Assembly: GCA_024645065.1 (NCBI GenBank)
Contig: JAHEGP010000199.1
Location: 1 to 5,878, forward strand
Direction of reading: 5' to 3'
DNA from: Cellvibrionales bacterium
GTDB lineage: Bacteria > Pseudomonadota > Gammaproteobacteria > Pseudomonadales > JAHEGP01
DNA length: 5,878 nucleotides
Each line of letters opens with the position of its first letter. The first letter of the stretch is position 1. Below, piece after piece: positions 5,445 to 5,878 of this stretch. A model generated the notes under the pieces. That model searched no databases. It was not told where the DNA came from and saw only the letters and a program-made list of their open reading frames with translations. The position numbers and the translations under genes were made by a program.

Positions 5445-5878
5445 ATGCTGGAATTGATCGCCGCACATCCGTTCTGGGCCGCGCTGTTGGCGTTGGTGTC
5501 ACTGGCGCTGGTGTTCGGGGCGGTGCTGGGTTTTGCCTCGGTGCGTTTTGCCACCGAGGGCAACCCGATTGCCGAGCAGGTCAATGCGATCCTGCCCCAG
5601 ACCCAGTGCGGACAGTGCGGCTATCCCGGCTGCCGGCCCTATTCCGAGGCCATCGCCCAGGGTGAAGCCATCAACAAGTGCCCCCCCGGTGGCGAGGCCG
5701 TTATCAAACAACTGGCGGACTTGCTCGACGTTGAAGCGGTGCCGCTGGATGCCGAACACGGCGCAGAAAAGCCCAAGATGTACGCCTATATCCGGGAGGA
5801 CGAGTGCATCGGCTGCACCAAGTGCATCCAGGCCTGCCCGGTCGACGCCATCCTCGGCGCAGCCAAACATATGCATAC
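5445..5878 (+). CDS. rsxB: Rnf/Rsx electron transport complex subunit B, N-terminal part
   Basis: This is a partial gene: 144 codons are visible and the 3' end lies outside the window (E. coli RsxB is 192 residues). RsxB is the iron-sulfur subunit that carries electrons between the soluble side and the membrane core of the Rnf/Rsx complex. A single N-terminal membrane helix spans about residues 10-33. Next comes a [4Fe-4S]-binding region with C55-x2-C58, C63 and C79, within QCGQCGYPGCRPY and NKCPPGGEA. The first ferredoxin-type motif is C121-x2-C124-x2-C127-x3-C131-P. The second ferredoxin motif should follow after the window. The ATG at 5445 begins one base after the rsxA stop codon, so the two are translated from one operon and probably coupled. 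AGGG at 5431-5434 could serve as ribosome binding site. All cysteines expected in the visible part are present. Confidence 0.96.
   Translation, partial: MLELIAAHPFWAALLALVSLALVFGAVLGFASVRFATEGNPIAEQVNAILPQTQCGQCGYPGCRPYSEAIAQGEAINKCPPGGEAVIKQLADLLDVEAVPLDAEHGAEKPKMYAYIREDECIGCTKCIQACPVDAILGAAKHMH

Noticed and set aside
4886..5584. A 232-codon minus-strand frame across rsxA and rsxB
   Set aside because: It crosses two well-conserved genes on the other strand and shows no motif.
1..5878. A novel defence, mobile or biosynthetic system
   Set aside because: Every substantial gene here belongs to a known family with intact motifs, and there are no mobile-element ends, repeats of array type or composition breaks.

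Overview
The window looks like ordinary chromosome from a gammaproteobacterium of moderately high G+C (roughly 60% by eye), probably a marine or Pseudomonas-like lineage. The dCTP deaminase begins with the Pseudomonas-type sequence MSIKSDKWIRRM, the gene order dcd - apbC/mrp - metG matches what I remember from Pseudomonas, and a wax ester synthase/DGAT relative is common in oil- and lipid-storing marine gammaproteobacteria. The genus cannot be fixed from this sequence.

Layout. The left part, 1-2510, is all on the minus strand. Read 5'->3' it holds apbC/mrp (2510-1413), dcd (1314-748), a small GFA/CENP-V-type zinc protein (703-350), and the N-terminal 66 codons of a WS/DGAT acyltransferase (199 to beyond position 1). 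The right part is all on the plus strand: metG (2695-4734), rsxA/rnfA (4865-5443) and the first 144 codons of rsxB/rnfB (5445 to beyond 5878). The two halves diverge from a 184-base control region, 2511-2694. No stretch of 300 bases lacks a gene. I see no tRNA, rRNA, CRISPR array, insertion sequence or prophage gene.

Function. metG charges tRNA-Met, dcd feeds dUTP/dTMP synthesis, ApbC/Mrp carries Fe-S clusters to apoproteins, and RsxA/RsxB start a membrane electron-transfer complex (Rnf/Rsx) that is itself rich in Fe-S clusters. ApbC next to Rsx gives a loose Fe-S theme. Whether this complex re-reduces SoxR (Rsx) or mainly drives ferredoxin/NADH chemistry (Rnf) cannot be told from two subunits.

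I did not find an undescribed gene system. The most interesting signal is regulatory. The apbC promoter has a dyad, YYGACT-N5-AGTCRR, laid over its -35 element; this closely resembles a type 1 IscR operator and suggests that the Fe-S carrier gene is under Fe-S-status control. Next to it, two interleaved inverted repeats sit between the divergent apbC and metG promoters.
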